Below, piece after piece: positions 17,875-26,879 of a stretch of 43,811 bases of DNA; the first letter of the stretch is position 1; each line of letters opens with the position of its first letter. The notes below the pieces were generated by a model. The model saw only the letters and a list, made by a program, of their open reading frames with translations, was not told where the DNA came from and did not search any database. The DNA comes from Bacteroidota bacterium. GTDB lineage: Bacteria > Bacteroidota > Ignavibacteria > UBA10030 > UBA8401. Made by a program: the position numbers and the translations under genes. The stretch lies in the NCBI GenBank assembly GCA_005792285.1, contig SXSI01000033.1:1-43811 (forward strand). The letters are read 5' to 3'.

Positions 17875-19725
17875 ATGATATTAAAATATATAAATTCAAT
17901 TTCAGGTTGGTTGATATTAAGCCTTTTTATGGCTTTTTCAATAACCTTGTTTTCTGACAATGGTTTTGTAATAACAATTGCAATTCTAATAGTAATTGTG
18001 TTGGCTTATTATTTTTTGAATAATATCAATTTGCCGACATCCATAAAATTATTTTCAACTCAGGAAAATAAAATAACAATAAAAAAAGTGGAACCTCTAA
18101 AAGTCACTAAAATTGTTGAAGAGAAATATTCTGCTCCAAAAAAATCCGAGCCAACAATTGAAGATAAAACATTTGAACCAATTAAAAAATTAGAAACTCA
18201 AAAAATAACAGAATCAATTCTCGATGATAAAATAGAAACTTGGAATCCTACAGAAGAAATAAAAATACTTCTTACTGATGTTCTTAAATTAACTAAAGAG
18301 TTATTATTTGCACATTCTGTAGCATTTTACTGGTTCAATTCTGAATCTCAACAATTGGTTTTAGGAAGTCAGATTACAGGCAGTAATAATTTTACAACTC
18401 AGAAAAAAAGAACAATTGCAAAAGATATTTTAAGTGAAGCTGTGACTCAGAAAAAAGCAATTCTTATTAATCATCTTTCGAGCAATCAAGAGGAAGCTGA
18501 ACTCGGATATTACACTTCTATTCAGGGAATTCATTCTGTAATTGCAATTCCAATTCTATTACAAAATGAAGCACATTCAAGTGCAGTTGGAGTTTTGGTT
18601 GCAGATAGTTTAGCTGATGATGCGTTTGGCGAAGAATCAATTGGTACAATGAAAAATATATCTCAATTGATTTCTTTAATTGTAAAATCTCACAGTGAAA
18701 AATTTGATTTAATTGCAGAGTCAGCAATATTGAATGCAGAACATCGCATTAGAAATAAAATTCAATCTGAAGATGATTTTGTAGGAGTTGTTAATCAGCT
18801 TGTTGAAGAAGTTACAAATCAAATTTCATGGAATGCAATCTCAACAATTCTATTTGACCACGATTTACAGAAATGGGTAATTGCAAGTTCACGAACGAGA
18901 TTCAACTCAAAATATGTTGTGGCTAAACAAGAAATATCTTTGAATCACAGTATTGTTGGTAAAACAATTACCGAAAATTCAATTCAATCAATTGATCGAT
19001 TTGAAGGATATCAATTACCTCGGTTTATGTTACAGGAAAAAGAAATTGGAATTTTAGGAAGAGGAAATTTTTTATCAATCCCAATTTCAGGATTAAAAAA
19101 ATGTTTTGGTGCAATTACAATTGAAGATTCAAATAATGCACCATACACTAAAAAAGAAATCGAAAATATTCACAACTTGGCATTGCTGTGTGGACTTTCA
19201 TTAGAACTTCAAGGTTTATCAATGTCAGTTTCTTTTTACAAAAATTCCGACGAGGTTCTTACATTATTTAAGCCATCTTATTTTCGCGAGCGAATGGAAA
19301 TTGAGTTACGGCGCGCTGATGATGTTGGAAGTGAAATGGCATTGGTTCTTGTATCGATCTCTAATCCAGATGAAATTCAACTTAGATTTGGTCCAAAAGG
19401 ATTTCTCGTAGCAATGAAGGCTATTTCTGATATTATTGTTCAAAACGTACGTGTTTATGATATTCTTGGTAGAATAAATGGTAAAACAATTGGTATTATT
19501 TTAACACATACAACTGCCAATGAAGCTTATATTTGGGCTGAAAAAATACGTTCAAAAGTATCTTCAACTTCTATTCCATTTGAAGAAAATAGTTTTTCTG
19601 TTACAATTACTTGTGGTGTTTGTGGAGCGATTGATGGAATTACTACTGACTTGATTATTGAGAATGCTGAAGAAGCATTAAATAAAGCTTTAAAAACAGG
19701 TGGAAATTTGATAGGAATTTATTAA
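17875..19725 (+). CDS. Membrane-anchored GAF sensor with degenerate GGDEF domain
   Basis: The 616-residue protein has two N-terminal membrane helices (about residues 10-27 and 29-47), a charged Lys/Glu-rich linker to about 120, two GAF-like modules (about 125-285 and 300-455), and a C-terminal domain shaped like GGDEF. The last begins YFRERMEIELRRADDVGSEM and ends IIENAEEALNKALKTGGNL, matching the usual end of a GGDEF domain. The active-site motif reads RINGKT (533-538) instead of R-x-GGDEF, and the upstream metal Asp is replaced in LVLVSISNPDE. Diguanylate cyclase activity is therefore unlikely. It may bind a nucleotide or act as a protein-protein switch. No output domain is attached. Confidence 0.75.
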   Translation: MILKYINSISGWLILSLFMAFSITLFSDNGFVITIAILIVIVLAYYFLNNINLPTSIKLFSTQENKITIKKVEPLKVTKIVEEKYSAPKKSEPTIEDKTFEPIKKLETQKITESILDDKIETWNPTEEIKILLTDVLKLTKELLFAHSVAFYWFNSESQQLVLGSQITGSNNFTTQKKRTIAKDILSEAVTQKKAILINHLSSNQEEAELGYYTSIQGIHSVIAIPILLQNEAHSSAVGVLVADSLADDAFGEESIGTMKNISQLISLIVKSHSEKFDLIAESAILNAEHRIRNKIQSEDDFVGVVNQLVEEVTNQISWNAISTILFDHDLQKWVIASSRTRFNSKYVVAKQEISLNHSIVGKTITENSIQSIDRFEGYQLPRFMLQEKEIGILGRGNFLSIPISGLKKCFGAITIEDSNNAPYTKKEIENIHNLALLCGLSLELQGLSMSVSFYKNSDEVLTLFKPSYFRERMEIELRRADDVGSEMALVLVSISNPDEIQLRFGPKGFLVAMKAISDIIVQNVRVYDILGRINGKTIGIILTHTTANEAYIWAEKIRSKVSSTSIPFEENSFSVTITCGVCGAIDGITTDLIIENAEEALNKALKTGGNLIGIY

Positions 19726-19765
19726 ATTGTATAGTTATTTAAAGAAAAAATAGGAAAATTATCAA

Positions 19766-19960
19766 ATGGCAAAACAACAAGATTTCGCAGAAAAAGTAAA
19801 AAAAGCTGGATTAGAAAAAGGGATAAAATGTAAAGTGTGTGGTGGACAAAAAATTTCGACTCTTTTTATAAATTCAATTAAATCCGGCGCAGGTTCTTAC
19901 AGATTTAATCGAGTTCAAATACAAGTTTGTAAGTGCAACGAAAAATCAGTTTACGTTTAA
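19766..19960 (+). CDS. Small Cys-rich (zinc-ribbon-like) protein
   Basis: The 64-residue basic protein has a CKVCGG knuckle at about residues 22-27 and a second pair in VCKCNEK near the C-terminus. This CxxC...CxC layout would suit one zinc ion. The rest is Lys-rich at the N-terminus (MAKQQDFAEKVKKAGLEKG). There is no signal peptide. It lies 40 nt after the GAF-protein gene and may be co-transcribed with it. I do not recognise a named family; a role in RNA or ribosome binding would be a guess. Confidence 0.65.
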   Translation: MAKQQDFAEKVKKAGLEKGIKCKVCGGQKISTLFINSIKSGAGSYRFNRVQIQVCKCNEKSVYV

Positions 19961-19987
19961 TCTAATCAAAAAATTAATTTTAGAAAA

Positions 19988-20007
19988 ACTATTATTGCTT
20001 CAATAGT
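19988..20007. promoter_or_regulatory. Candidate operator palindrome ahead of the AbrB/PIN pair
   Basis: ACTATT at 19988-19993 and AATAGT at 20002-20007 form a perfect 6-bp inverted repeat with an 8-nt spacer, ending one base before the GTG start of the AbrB-like gene. Type II antitoxins often bind such repeats to autoregulate. The half-sites are AT-rich, so chance is possible. Confidence 0.3.
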
Positions 20008-20008
20008 A

Positions 20009-20308
20009 GTGGAGAAATCTAAACATTCAATAAAATTTGAACGAACAATCCAAAATAATGGAACTGTTCAGTTCGAATATCCGGTTTCGCATGCACTTCA
20101 ATTAAAACCCGGAAATAAAATTACAGTTACAATAACTGGCGGCGTGTTATCAAAAAAATTAACACAACATAAAGTCACCGAAGAAGAAATTGAACAGATT
20201 TGTTTAACACAATTAGAAGATAGAGTAAACGTAATACGATTTCTTACTGTTGAAGGAATGCTATCTAAGAAAAAATCTTTTAAAAATAATTTAAAAAAAT
20301 TAAAATGA
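20009..20308 (+). CDS. AbrB-like (swapped-hairpin) antitoxin-type protein
   Basis: This 99-residue protein starts at GTG. Residues 8-45 (RTIQNNGTVQFEYPVSHALQ, then LKPGNKITVTITGG) follow the AbrB/MazE DNA-binding pattern of a central G-x-[IV] strand, Pro, short helix and G-[DN]-x-[IV] strand. The C-terminal half is helical and Lys-rich, as expected for a toxin-neutralising tail. Its stop overlaps the ATG of the PIN-like gene by 4 nt (ATGA), the usual antitoxin-then-toxin arrangement. A palindrome lies immediately upstream. Function is inferred from fold pattern and gene order only. Confidence 0.65.
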   Translation: MEKSKHSIKFERTIQNNGTVQFEYPVSHALQLKPGNKITVTITGGVLSKKLTQHKVTEEEIEQICLTQLEDRVNVIRFLTVEGMLSKKKSFKNNLKKLK

Positions 20309-20691
20309 AAAAAATTGTAGTTGATAGTGATATTATTGTTGAGCATGTTTCAAGTTCAAAGTATCCTTCAAAATTTCGTCAAATTACAAGTAACTACTTT
20401 TGTTATACAACAGTATTTAATGCAATAGAATTATTCAGTATTTGTAAAACTGATTTTGAACGAGAAACTATATCCGAAGCACTTTGTGGAATAAAAATAC
20501 TTGGAATGAATCCAAAGCCATCAAAGTCGTTCGGCAAGATCTATGCCAAACCGCGTGGAAAAAATTCTAATAATTTATCAGCATTTATTGGTGCATTATG
20601 TCTCGAAAGTAAACTTCCACTTTTAACATTACGTCCAAAGAATTACAGATGGCTACCAGAATTACAAATTTTACAAAATGAAACTTTTTAA
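20305..20691 (+). CDS. PIN-domain-like protein, VapC-type toxin candidate with an incomplete acidic site
   Basis: The 128-residue protein begins KKIVVDSDIIVEHV, the PIN start with Asp7 and a second Asp at 9. Glu42 lies in VFNAIELFS, the usual second acid. The block SAFIGALCLESKLPLLTLRP matches the end of VapC proteins (DAxIAAxAxxxxxxLxTxN), but the expected third Asp is Ser92 and the T-x-N/D position is Arg110. Catalysis would therefore be impaired unless another acid substitutes. The gene is coupled to the AbrB-like gene by an ATGA overlap. It may be a decayed or repurposed toxin. rpoD follows 34 nt later. Confidence 0.65.
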   Translation: MKKIVVDSDIIVEHVSSSKYPSKFRQITSNYFCYTTVFNAIELFSICKTDFERETISEALCGIKILGMNPKPSKSFGKIYAKPRGKNSNNLSAFIGALCLESKLPLLTLRPKNYRWLPELQILQNETF

Positions 20692-20725
20692 TAATACTAT
20701 TTAATCTTATATTTGAAAAATTTTT

Positions 20726-21580
20726 ATGAAAATAACTAAAACCTTTACCAATCGAGAAAGTCAGTCACTTGATAAATACTTACAGGAAATCGGAAAAGTA
20801 AGTTTATTGCATGCAAATGAAGAGATCGAACTCGCAATCAGAATTAAAAAGGGTGATCAAAAAGCTCTTGAAAAATTAACTAAAGCAAATCTACGTTTCG
20901 TTGTTAGTGTTGCCAAACAATATCAAAATCAAGGATTGTCTCTTGGCGATTTAATTAATGAAGGAAACGTTGGTTTAATTAAAGCTGCAAAAAGATTTGA
21001 TGAAACTCGTGGATTCAAATTTATTTCGTATGCAGTTTGGTGGATTAGACAAGCAATTTTACAAGCGTTAGCTGAGCAATCAAGAATTGTAAGATTACCA
21101 TTAAACCGAGTTGGTGCATTAAATAAAATTGGAAAAGCATACGGCTCACTTGAACAAAAATTAGAACGAGAACCTACTGCAAGTGAATTAGCTGAAGTGC
21201 TCGATATGTCTTTATATGAAGTTGCTGATACTTTAAAAATTTCCGGTCGACATTTATCAATGGATGCTCCATTTTCACAAGGCGAAGACAATCGATTGTT
21301 GGATGTAGTTCAAGATGATCGTCAGCCAGCTCCCGATCATAAATTAATGGAAGAGTCTTTAAAAGAAGAAGTACAACGATCGCTTGAATCTTTAAGTGAA
21401 AGAGAAGGAGAAGTAATTCGTTTATACTTTGGTTTACAAAGAGAACACTCTTTAACTTTAGAAGAAATTGGTGAAAAATTTAATCTTACTCGTGAGAGAG
21501 TCAGACAAATAAAAGAAAAAGCAATTCGAAGATTACGACATACTACACGAAGCAAAGCCCTACGTGCATATCTTGGTTAA
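20726..21580 (+). CDS. rpoD: Primary RNA polymerase sigma factor, short Bacteroidota/Chlorobi type
   Basis: The 284-residue sigma-70 protein has region 1.2 ([17 protein letters not shown]), regions 2.1-2.4 ([20 protein letters not shown], then [20 protein letters not shown], the promoter-melting helix), region 3 ([11 protein letters not shown]), and region 4 with the helix-turn-helix [20 protein letters not shown]. It lacks the long region 1.1 of proteobacterial RpoD, and the size is typical of the single housekeeping sigma of Bacteroidota and relatives. The stop at 21578-21580 is followed after 24 nt by a strong terminator-like hairpin. The start of the next frame lies inside the rpoD 3' end. 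Confidence 0.95.
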   Translation: MKITKTFTNRESQSLDKYLQEIGKVSLLHANEEIELAIRIKKGDQKALEKLTKANLRFVVSVAKQYQNQGLSLGDLINEGNVGLIKAAKRFDETRGFKFISYAVWWIRQAILQALAEQSRIVRLPLNRVGALNKIGKAYGSLEQKLEREPTASELAEVLDMSLYEVADTLKISGRHLSMDAPFSQGEDNRLLDVVQDDRQPAPDHKLMEESLKEEVQRSLESLSEREGEVIRLYFGLQREHSLTLEEIGEKFNLTRERVRQIKEKAIRRLRHTTRSKALRAYLG

Positions 21581-22244
21581 TAAAATAAAAGTTACATTTT
21601 TAAGTCCCCTCTTTTCGAGGGGATTTTTTTTTCTTCTATCTTTTGCATTAATATTTATTAGTTGCGGACCAAGTAATCCTCGTTATCAAACTTCAGTTAC
21701 AAATGAAAAAAAAACTGAAAAGAAAAAGGAAAATAAACGTATTCGGTTTTCATCGGCAAATGTTGAAGAAGAAATAAAAACAGACGATAAAAAAGTAAAC
21801 GCAAATGAAGTTGCATCGAGATTCAATTCTTCAACAGTTAATAATAATTCAGTTAGTGCAAGTAAAAATATTGAAGTTCAAAAAATGATGGATGTAATTC
21901 TAAGTTATTTGGGAACACCATATAAATTTGGTGGAGAATCAAAATCGGGAATGGACTGTTCTGCATTTACAAAAGAAGTTTTTCTTCAATCAACAAATTA
22001 TAAATTACCACGCTCAACTTCAGAACAAATAAAAGTTGGAGAAACTATTTCTCAACAAAATATGAAATTTGGCGATTTAATTTTTTTTAATACAACCGGA
22101 GTCAATCCATCGCATGTGGGTATTTTTATTGGCGACAACATGTTTGCTCATGCAAGTCAAGCTTACGGAGTAACAATTTCTTCATTTGAAAGTAGTTATT
22201 ATAAAAAGCATTTTACAGAAGCACGAAGGTTAGCAAACGATTGA
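21573..22244 (+). CDS. NlpC/P60-family cell-wall peptidase, predicted lipoprotein
   Basis: The C-terminal NlpC/P60 domain has the catalytic Cys in [14 protein letters not shown], then [20 protein letters not shown] and the catalytic His in [16 protein letters not shown]. It is probably a gamma-D-glutamyl-diamino acid endopeptidase acting on peptidoglycan. The N-terminus is a signal peptide ending in a lipobox-like FISC followed by GPSNP, then a 75-residue Lys/Asn/Ser-rich linker. No ATG precedes the signal peptide; possible starts are TTG at 21573 (chosen) and GTG at 21564, both inside the rpoD 3' end. The signal-peptide codons run straight across the terminator-like hairpin at 21605-21632. 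Confidence 0.8.
   Translation: MVNKIKVTFLSPLFSRGFFFLLSFALIFISCGPSNPRYQTSVTNEKKTEKKKENKRIRFSSANVEEEIKTDDKKVNANEVASRFNSSTVNNNSVSASKNIEVQKMMDVILSYLGTPYKFGGESKSGMDCSAFTKEVFLQSTNYKLPRSTSEQIKVGETISQQNMKFGDLIFFNTTGVNPSHVGIFIGDNMFAHASQAYGVTISSFESSYYKKHFTEARRLAND
21605..21632 (+). terminator. Rho-independent terminator-like hairpin after rpoD, inside the next coding frame
   Basis: TCCCCTC (21605-21611) pairs perfectly with GAGGGGA (21617-21623) around a 5-nt loop, followed by nine T (21624-21632). This is the clearest intrinsic terminator in the window. It lies 24 nt after the rpoD stop, yet within the signal-peptide codons of the NlpC/P60 gene ([10 protein letters not shown]). Confidence 0.85.
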
Positions 22245-22248
22245 AAAA

Positions 22249-22806
22249 ATGACAACTTTACCAATATATTTATTTGGCAATATTGAATTAAAAACCGTCG
22301 CAAAAAAAGTTGTAAAACTTTATCCTGATGATTTGCAATTTATTAAAAATATGTTTGAAACAATGAAGAATTCAAACGGTATTGGATTAGCTGCAAATCA
22401 AGTTGGAGTTCTAAAGCAAATATTGGTAATTGATATTTCTGAACATGAGGATGGTGAGGGAGTAAAACCATTTGTCATAATAAATCCGGTTGTAAAAAAG
22501 CAACAGGGAAGTTGGGTGATGGAAGAGGGATGCCTCAGTATCCCTGGAATTCGTGCTGATGTTGAACGAGCAGAAAAAATTTCCATAAAATATTTAGATG
22601 AGTTATTTAATGAACATCATAAAACATTTTCCGGTTTATTGGCAAGAGTTATCTTACATGAAATTGATCATTTAAACGGAATATTATTTATTGAACATTT
22701 AACATCTAAAAAAAGAAAAGAACTTCGATCTGAACTTATTAATATTAAAAAAGGTGAAGTTAAAATAAATTATTCAGTAGTTGTTTCAAAACAGAAATTG
22801 GAATAA
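22249..22806 (+). CDS. def: Peptide deformylase
   Basis: Def removes the N-formyl group from nascent proteins in the cytosol and is metal dependent. The 185-residue protein carries all three family motifs: GIGLAANQVG (motif 1), EGCLSIPG (motif 2, with the metal-binding Cys) and HEIDHLNG (motif 3, HExxH with two metal-binding His and the catalytic Glu). The ATG is 4 nt after the NlpC/P60 stop. fmt, which adds the formyl group, follows after 12 nt, the classic def-fmt pairing. Confidence 0.97.
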   Translation: MTTLPIYLFGNIELKTVAKKVVKLYPDDLQFIKNMFETMKNSNGIGLAANQVGVLKQILVIDISEHEDGEGVKPFVIINPVVKKQQGSWVMEEGCLSIPGIRADVERAEKISIKYLDELFNEHHKTFSGLLARVILHEIDHLNGILFIEHLTSKKRKELRSELINIKKGEVKINYSVVVSKQKLE

Positions 22807-22818
22807 TTAGGTGCGAAA

Positions 22819-23757
22819 ATGAAAATAGTTTTTATGGGAACACCTCAATTTTCAATTCCATCGTTGGATGCTTTGTTTAAAAGTGAACACAAAGTAGTTG
22901 CAGTTGTAACTGGTGAAGATAAACCTCGAGGTCGGGGACAAGATGTAAGTTTCACGCCAATTAAAAATGTTGCACTTGAATATGGAATTGAATGTTTGCA
23001 ACCTACAAGTTTGAAGAATCAGGATTTTATCGCAAAACTAAAATTATACGATGCTGATGTTTTTGTAATTGTTGCATTCAAAATTCTACCAAAGGAAGTT
23101 TACTCGATTCCAAAATTTGGAAGTATAAATGCACACACTTCGTTATTACCAAAATATCGCGGAGCTGCACCAATTAGTAGAGCAATTATGAATGGCGAAT
23201 CGGAAACGGGAATCACTACTTTTTTCTTGCAAGATTCTGTTGATACAGGAGAAATTATTCTTCAGCAAAAAGTAGAAATTCCTAGAAATATAGATGCCGG
23301 GTTATTGCACGATTTATTGGCTTCAAAAGCAGGAGTTACTATTCTTGATTCACTTTCCTTGATTGAAAAGTTTGGTGATAAACTAAAACTGTTGAAACAA
23401 AATCCAGATGAAGTTACTACTGCACCGAAAATTTTTAAAAATGATTGCAAAATTAGTTGGAATCAAAATTTTGAAAAATTATATAATTATATTCGTGGAC
23501 TTTCACCGAGACCAACAGCTTGGACAATTAACAATAATGTAGTTTATAAAATATTTCGCATAGCAGATAATAAGATTCCATTCGAATCTCAAAAAAATAT
23601 TCCGGGAACCATTAAATCTGAAAATGGAAAACTCTTTGCAGCATCAAATGAATGCTGGTGCGAAATACTGGAAATTCAAAAAGAGGGAAAGAATAGAATG
23701 TCGGCTGCTGAATTTCTTCGTGGAAATACATTTTCAGAGGGAGAAATATTTTCATAA
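22819..23757 (+). CDS. fmt: Methionyl-tRNA formyltransferase
   Basis: Fmt transfers the formyl group from 10-formyl-THF to initiator Met-tRNA. The 312-residue protein begins MKIVFMGTPQFSIPSLDAL and has the folate/active-site segment INAHTSLLPKYRGAAPISRA with catalytic Asn and His. GETGIT-like GESETGITTFFLQDSVDTG carries the third active-site region. The C-terminal OB-like domain contains YNYIRGLSPRPTAWT. Length and domain order are normal. It is directly downstream of def. Confidence 0.97.
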   Translation: MKIVFMGTPQFSIPSLDALFKSEHKVVAVVTGEDKPRGRGQDVSFTPIKNVALEYGIECLQPTSLKNQDFIAKLKLYDADVFVIVAFKILPKEVYSIPKFGSINAHTSLLPKYRGAAPISRAIMNGESETGITTFFLQDSVDTGEIILQQKVEIPRNIDAGLLHDLLASKAGVTILDSLSLIEKFGDKLKLLKQNPDEVTTAPKIFKNDCKISWNQNFEKLYNYIRGLSPRPTAWTINNNVVYKIFRIADNKIPFESQKNIPGTIKSENGKLFAASNECWCEILEIQKEGKNRMSAAEFLRGNTFSEGEIFS

Positions 23758-23804
23758 TCTGCTTTGCAACAGGTTGCGAATAATCATATATTTCAATCAT
23801 AAAT

Positions 23805-24263
23805 ATGATTTTTTTACTTTTGACTGCAATTATTTTACATATACTTTCCTACATTTCGTGGGTTGGAGGAATGCTTTTTTTAAGTGGTGTTTATAAACCA
23901 ATCTCAATTTATTTCGGCGATGAAAATGAAAAATCGTCCATTCCTGTTTTGCAAAGGTTTTTAGGATTTACTTGGATGTCAGTTTGGACACTTATAGTTA
24001 CAGGAATTATTTTATTTCTTTTAGGAATGAAAATAAATTGGTGGCAAAATATTACAGATTGGGAATTACTGATTTTAACTCATTCAATATTTATATTAGC
24101 AATGATTTTAACTTCAATGAAAGCTGGAAAAATTTTAAAACAAAATGACGACAGCAAAAATATTATTATGAGATTTAATAAATTAAATACACTAAATGTA
24201 ATTTTTAGTTTTGCAGATATTTTTACAATCAGCGGAATGGTTTTGATAAAATGGGTACGATAA
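23805..24263 (+). CDS. Four-helix membrane protein, CopD/DUF-like
   Basis: The 152-residue protein has four hydrophobic helices at about residues 2-25, 53-74, 86-105 and 128-148. The first contains [20 protein letters not shown], an H-x7-WxGG pattern found in CopD-like and related haem/copper-associated membrane families. A Lys/Asn-rich loop precedes the last helix. The 3' end overlaps parA by 13 nt. The assignment to a CopD-like family is a motif resemblance only; a metal or haem role is unproven. Confidence 0.65.
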   Translation: MIFLLLTAIILHILSYISWVGGMLFLSGVYKPISIYFGDENEKSSIPVLQRFLGFTWMSVWTLIVTGIILFLLGMKINWWQNITDWELLILTHSIFILAMILTSMKAGKILKQNDDSKNIIMRFNKLNTLNVIFSFADIFTISGMVLIKWVR

Positions 24264-25060
24264 TAGCAATAGTAAATCAAAAAGGGGGAGTTGGTAAAAC
24301 AACAACTGCCGTGAATATTGCAGCTTCGATTGCTGCAGCAGAAAAGAAAATATTACTTATTGATATCGATCCGCAGGCAAATGCAACAAGTGGAGTTGGT
24401 TATGAAAGCGACGCTCAAACAAACACTTCGTATCAAGTTTTAATTGGAACTGTACTTGCGAAAAATGCAGTTTATGAAACCAAAATGCCTTATCTTTCAA
24501 TTATTCCTTCTGATATAAATTTAGTTGGCGCTGAAATCGAAATAATTAATGAACCTGAACGTGAATATAAATTGTCGAAAGCGTTGATGGCAATTAAAGA
24601 TGATTATGATTTTATAATTCTTGATTGCGCTCCTTCGTTGGGATTGATTACTCTAAACGCGTTATCTGTAGCCGATTCGGTAATAATTCCAGTTCAATGT
24701 GAATATTATGCATTGGAAGGATTAGGGCAACTTTTTAATACAATTTCTATGGTGAAGAAAAATTTGAATAAATCTTTAGAAATTGAAGGAGTTGTAATGA
24801 CAATGTATGATTCACGATTAAGATTGTCGCAACAAATTGTTGACGAAGTAAAAAAATATTTCGGGAAAAAAGTTTTCAAGACGATTATTCCGCGAAATGT
24901 TCGTTTAAGTGAAGCACCAAGTTTTGGTAAACCAATTTTACTTTATGATGCTGTTTCATCTGGATCAAAAAATTATATGCAATTAGGAAACGAAGTTATT
25001 CATCGTGTTGCACGAAGATTAAGACAACAACAATTAAATACACAAGTTGCAGTAGGATAA
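24251..25060 (+). CDS. parA: Chromosome partitioning ATPase ParA/Soj
   Basis: The 269-residue deviant-Walker ATPase moves or segregates chromosomal origin regions with ParB. The N-terminus is [20 protein letters not shown], with signature Lys11 and the P-loop Lys, followed by [16 protein letters not shown] (Walker A') and [20 protein letters not shown] (Walker B). It lacks the N-terminal HTH of plasmid ParA proteins, as is usual for the chromosomal Soj type. It overlaps the preceding membrane-protein gene by 13 nt; parB follows after 3 nt. Confidence 0.96.
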   Translation: MGTIIAIVNQKGGVGKTTTAVNIAASIAAAEKKILLIDIDPQANATSGVGYESDAQTNTSYQVLIGTVLAKNAVYETKMPYLSIIPSDINLVGAEIEIINEPEREYKLSKALMAIKDDYDFIILDCAPSLGLITLNALSVADSVIIPVQCEYYALEGLGQLFNTISMVKKNLNKSLEIEGVVMTMYDSRLRLSQQIVDEVKKYFGKKVFKTIIPRNVRLSEAPSFGKPILLYDAVSSGSKNYMQLGNEVIHRVARRLRQQQLNTQVAVG

Positions 25061-25063
25061 AAA

Positions 25064-25975
25064 ATGGCAGAACAAAAACATAGAAATGTTTTAGGTAGAG
25101 GTTTGGGAGCGTTACTTCCTAAACTTCATGGCACAGATCCAATTTCTGGAATTCCACAAGGAAAAGATTCTACAGGATTAAATTCTATTTCTTTAATTGA
25201 TATTGTAAAAATAAAACCAAATCCATTTCAGCCACGGATTGATTTCGAACCGAAAGCATTGGATGAGCTTCGTGAGTCAATTAAAAAACATGGAGTAATT
25301 CAACCTATTACTGTTTGTCGTGTTGGAGAAGGTTTTGAATTAATTTCCGGCGAAAGAAGATTACGTGCATCCTCAGAGGCGGGATTAAAAAAAATTCCAA
25401 CTTACATAATTAGTGTAAATTCTAAAGTTGATATTCTTGGATTAGCATTAATAGAAAATTTACAACGCGAAGATTTAAATCCGATTGAAACTGCAGTTTC
25501 ATATAAACGATTAATTGAGGAATGTAATTTAACTCAGGAACAATTGGGAGATGTTTTAAGCAAAGAAAGAAGTACAATTACAAATTTTCTACGATTATTA
25601 AAACTTCCCGATAATATTATGCAAGCTGTTAGAAATGGCTCACTTACTATGGGACATGCAAGAGCACTTTTATCATTTACAAATCCAAAACAGCAACAAC
25701 TTATTTTCAAAAAAATTATTGATCAAGGATTGCCGGTTCGTTCAGTTGAATTAATTGCAAAAAGTGAATTAAAAAGAGCGTCAAAAGAAAATAAAAAAAT
25801 GACAGCTGCTTCATCACATCATTCCGTGCAAAGTGTTGAAAGTAAATTAAGAGAAAAGTTGGGAACAAAAGTTTTAATAAAACAAAAAACAAATACATCT
25901 GGAGATATCTTAATTGAATATTATTCTCTCGATGATTTAGAACGAATTATAGAATTAATTCAACAAGGAATATGA
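25064..25975 (+). CDS. parB: Chromosome partitioning protein ParB/Spo0J
   Basis: The 303-residue ParB binds parS, spreads as a CTP-dependent clamp and works with ParA. The N-terminus has the Arg-rich ParA-stimulating stretch [16 protein letters not shown]. The CTP-binding boxes are visible as KPNPFQPR and [12 protein letters not shown] (GERR), then [15 protein letters not shown]. The HTH follows as [20 protein letters not shown] with [12 protein letters not shown]. The C-terminal dimerisation region ends [18 protein letters not shown]-like. I found no perfect parS palindrome in the window. It overlaps ridA by 4 nt. Confidence 0.96.
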   Translation: MAEQKHRNVLGRGLGALLPKLHGTDPISGIPQGKDSTGLNSISLIDIVKIKPNPFQPRIDFEPKALDELRESIKKHGVIQPITVCRVGEGFELISGERRLRASSEAGLKKIPTYIISVNSKVDILGLALIENLQREDLNPIETAVSYKRLIEECNLTQEQLGDVLSKERSTITNFLRLLKLPDNIMQAVRNGSLTMGHARALLSFTNPKQQQLIFKKIIDQGLPVRSVELIAKSELKRASKENKKMTAASSHHSVQSVESKLREKLGTKVLIKQKTNTSGDILIEYYSLDDLERIIELIQQGI

Positions 25976-26355
25976 AAACAATTATCAACACTCCAAATGC
26001 GCCAGCTCCAATTGGTCCATATAATCAAGGTGTAGTTACAAATGGTAAATTACTTTTTACGGCCGGACAAATCGCTCTTGATCCAAAAAGTGGAGAAATT
26101 ATTGGAACAAATATTGAAGAGCAAACGAAACAAGTTTGTGAAAATCTTTCAAATATTCTTTTAGCTGCCGGAACATCTGCAGCAAATGTTGTGAAGACAA
26201 CTGTTTTTCTAAAAAACTTTAACGACTTCGCTTCAATGAATAAAATTTATGGTGAATATTTTGGCAACTCAGCTCCAGCTCGAAGCACAGTTGAAGTTGT
26301 CCGTTTACCAAAAGATGTTTTGGTTGAAATAGAATTAATTGCAGAAATTCCATAA
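25972..26355 (+). CDS. ridA: RidA-family enamine/imine deaminase, cytosolic
   Basis: The 127-residue protein begins [17 protein letters not shown] and has [17 protein letters not shown] and [20 protein letters not shown]. The Arg in ARS and the Glu in EIEL match E. coli RidA R105 and E120, which are needed to hydrolyse reactive enamine/imine intermediates such as 2-aminoacrylate released by PLP enzymes. There is no signal peptide. It overlaps parB by 4 nt (ATGA). A second, exported RidA is encoded at 32444-32881. Confidence 0.95.
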   Translation: MKTIINTPNAPAPIGPYNQGVVTNGKLLFTAGQIALDPKSGEIIGTNIEEQTKQVCENLSNILLAAGTSAANVVKTTVFLKNFNDFASMNKIYGEYFGNSAPARSTVEVVRLPKDVLVEIELIAEIP

Positions 26356-26370
26356 TCGTAAAAAATAATT

Positions 26371-26874
26371 TTGAATTTATTTCGAATTTTAACTTTAATA
26401 ATTTTACTTGTAACTTCAACATTAAGCCAAGTAAAAGTTGAAAATAAATTATTTCCACAAAGCCAAGTCCAATCAGATTCAATTATTTATGGATTAAAAT
26501 CTCCATCGCTCGCAATGATTTCATCTGCCCTCGTTCCTGGAATGGGGCAAATTTATAATGAATCATGGTGGAAGGTCCCGGTAATTTGGGGTTTCGCTTA
26601 TTACTTCGGAAAAGTTGTAACAGCTCAAGATAAAGAATACCAAATCTGGAAAAATAAATATGATGAAAGTGGTCAAAAAAATTCTTTGTTTCGATATTAT
26701 CGGGATTTTTATCACGATCAGCGAGATCAGTTTGCGTGGTATCTTGCAGTAACTTATGCGCTAAATATTATCGATGCTTATGTTGATGCTTCACTTTACC
26801 ATTTTGAAGTTACTCCGCAATTGATTAATAATGTTCCATCGATCAATGCAACTTTAAAAATAAAACTCAGATAA
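26371..26874 (+). CDS. DUF5683-like membrane protein
   Basis: The 167-residue protein starts at TTG with a signal-like hydrophobic segment (LFRILTLIILLVTSTLS). The core SLAMISSALVPGMGQIYNES has the P-G-x-G-Q-[IV]-Y signature of DUF5683, followed by WWKVPVIWGFAYYFGKVV and a later hydrophobic segment (FAWYLAVTYALNIIDAYVDA). Function is unknown; the family is typical of Bacteroidota and relatives. A related PGWGQIYG segment ends the pseudo-caspase protein at 40647-42683. It lies between ridA and metF. Confidence 0.75.
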   Translation: MNLFRILTLIILLVTSTLSQVKVENKLFPQSQVQSDSIIYGLKSPSLAMISSALVPGMGQIYNESWWKVPVIWGFAYYFGKVVTAQDKEYQIWKNKYDESGQKNSLFRYYRDFYHDQRDQFAWYLAVTYALNIIDAYVDASLYHFEVTPQLINNVPSINATLKIKLR

Positions 26875-26879
26875 GTTAA

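Noticed and set aside
23758-23804. Small inverted repeat GCAAC-AG-GTTGC after fmt as a terminator
   Set aside because: The stem is only 5 bp with a 2-nt loop and no T-run follows, so it is not a convincing terminator.
24251-25975. A parS site near parA-parB
   Set aside because: I looked for the palindrome TGTTTCACGTGAAACA and close variants and saw none. A degenerate site cannot be excluded by eye.
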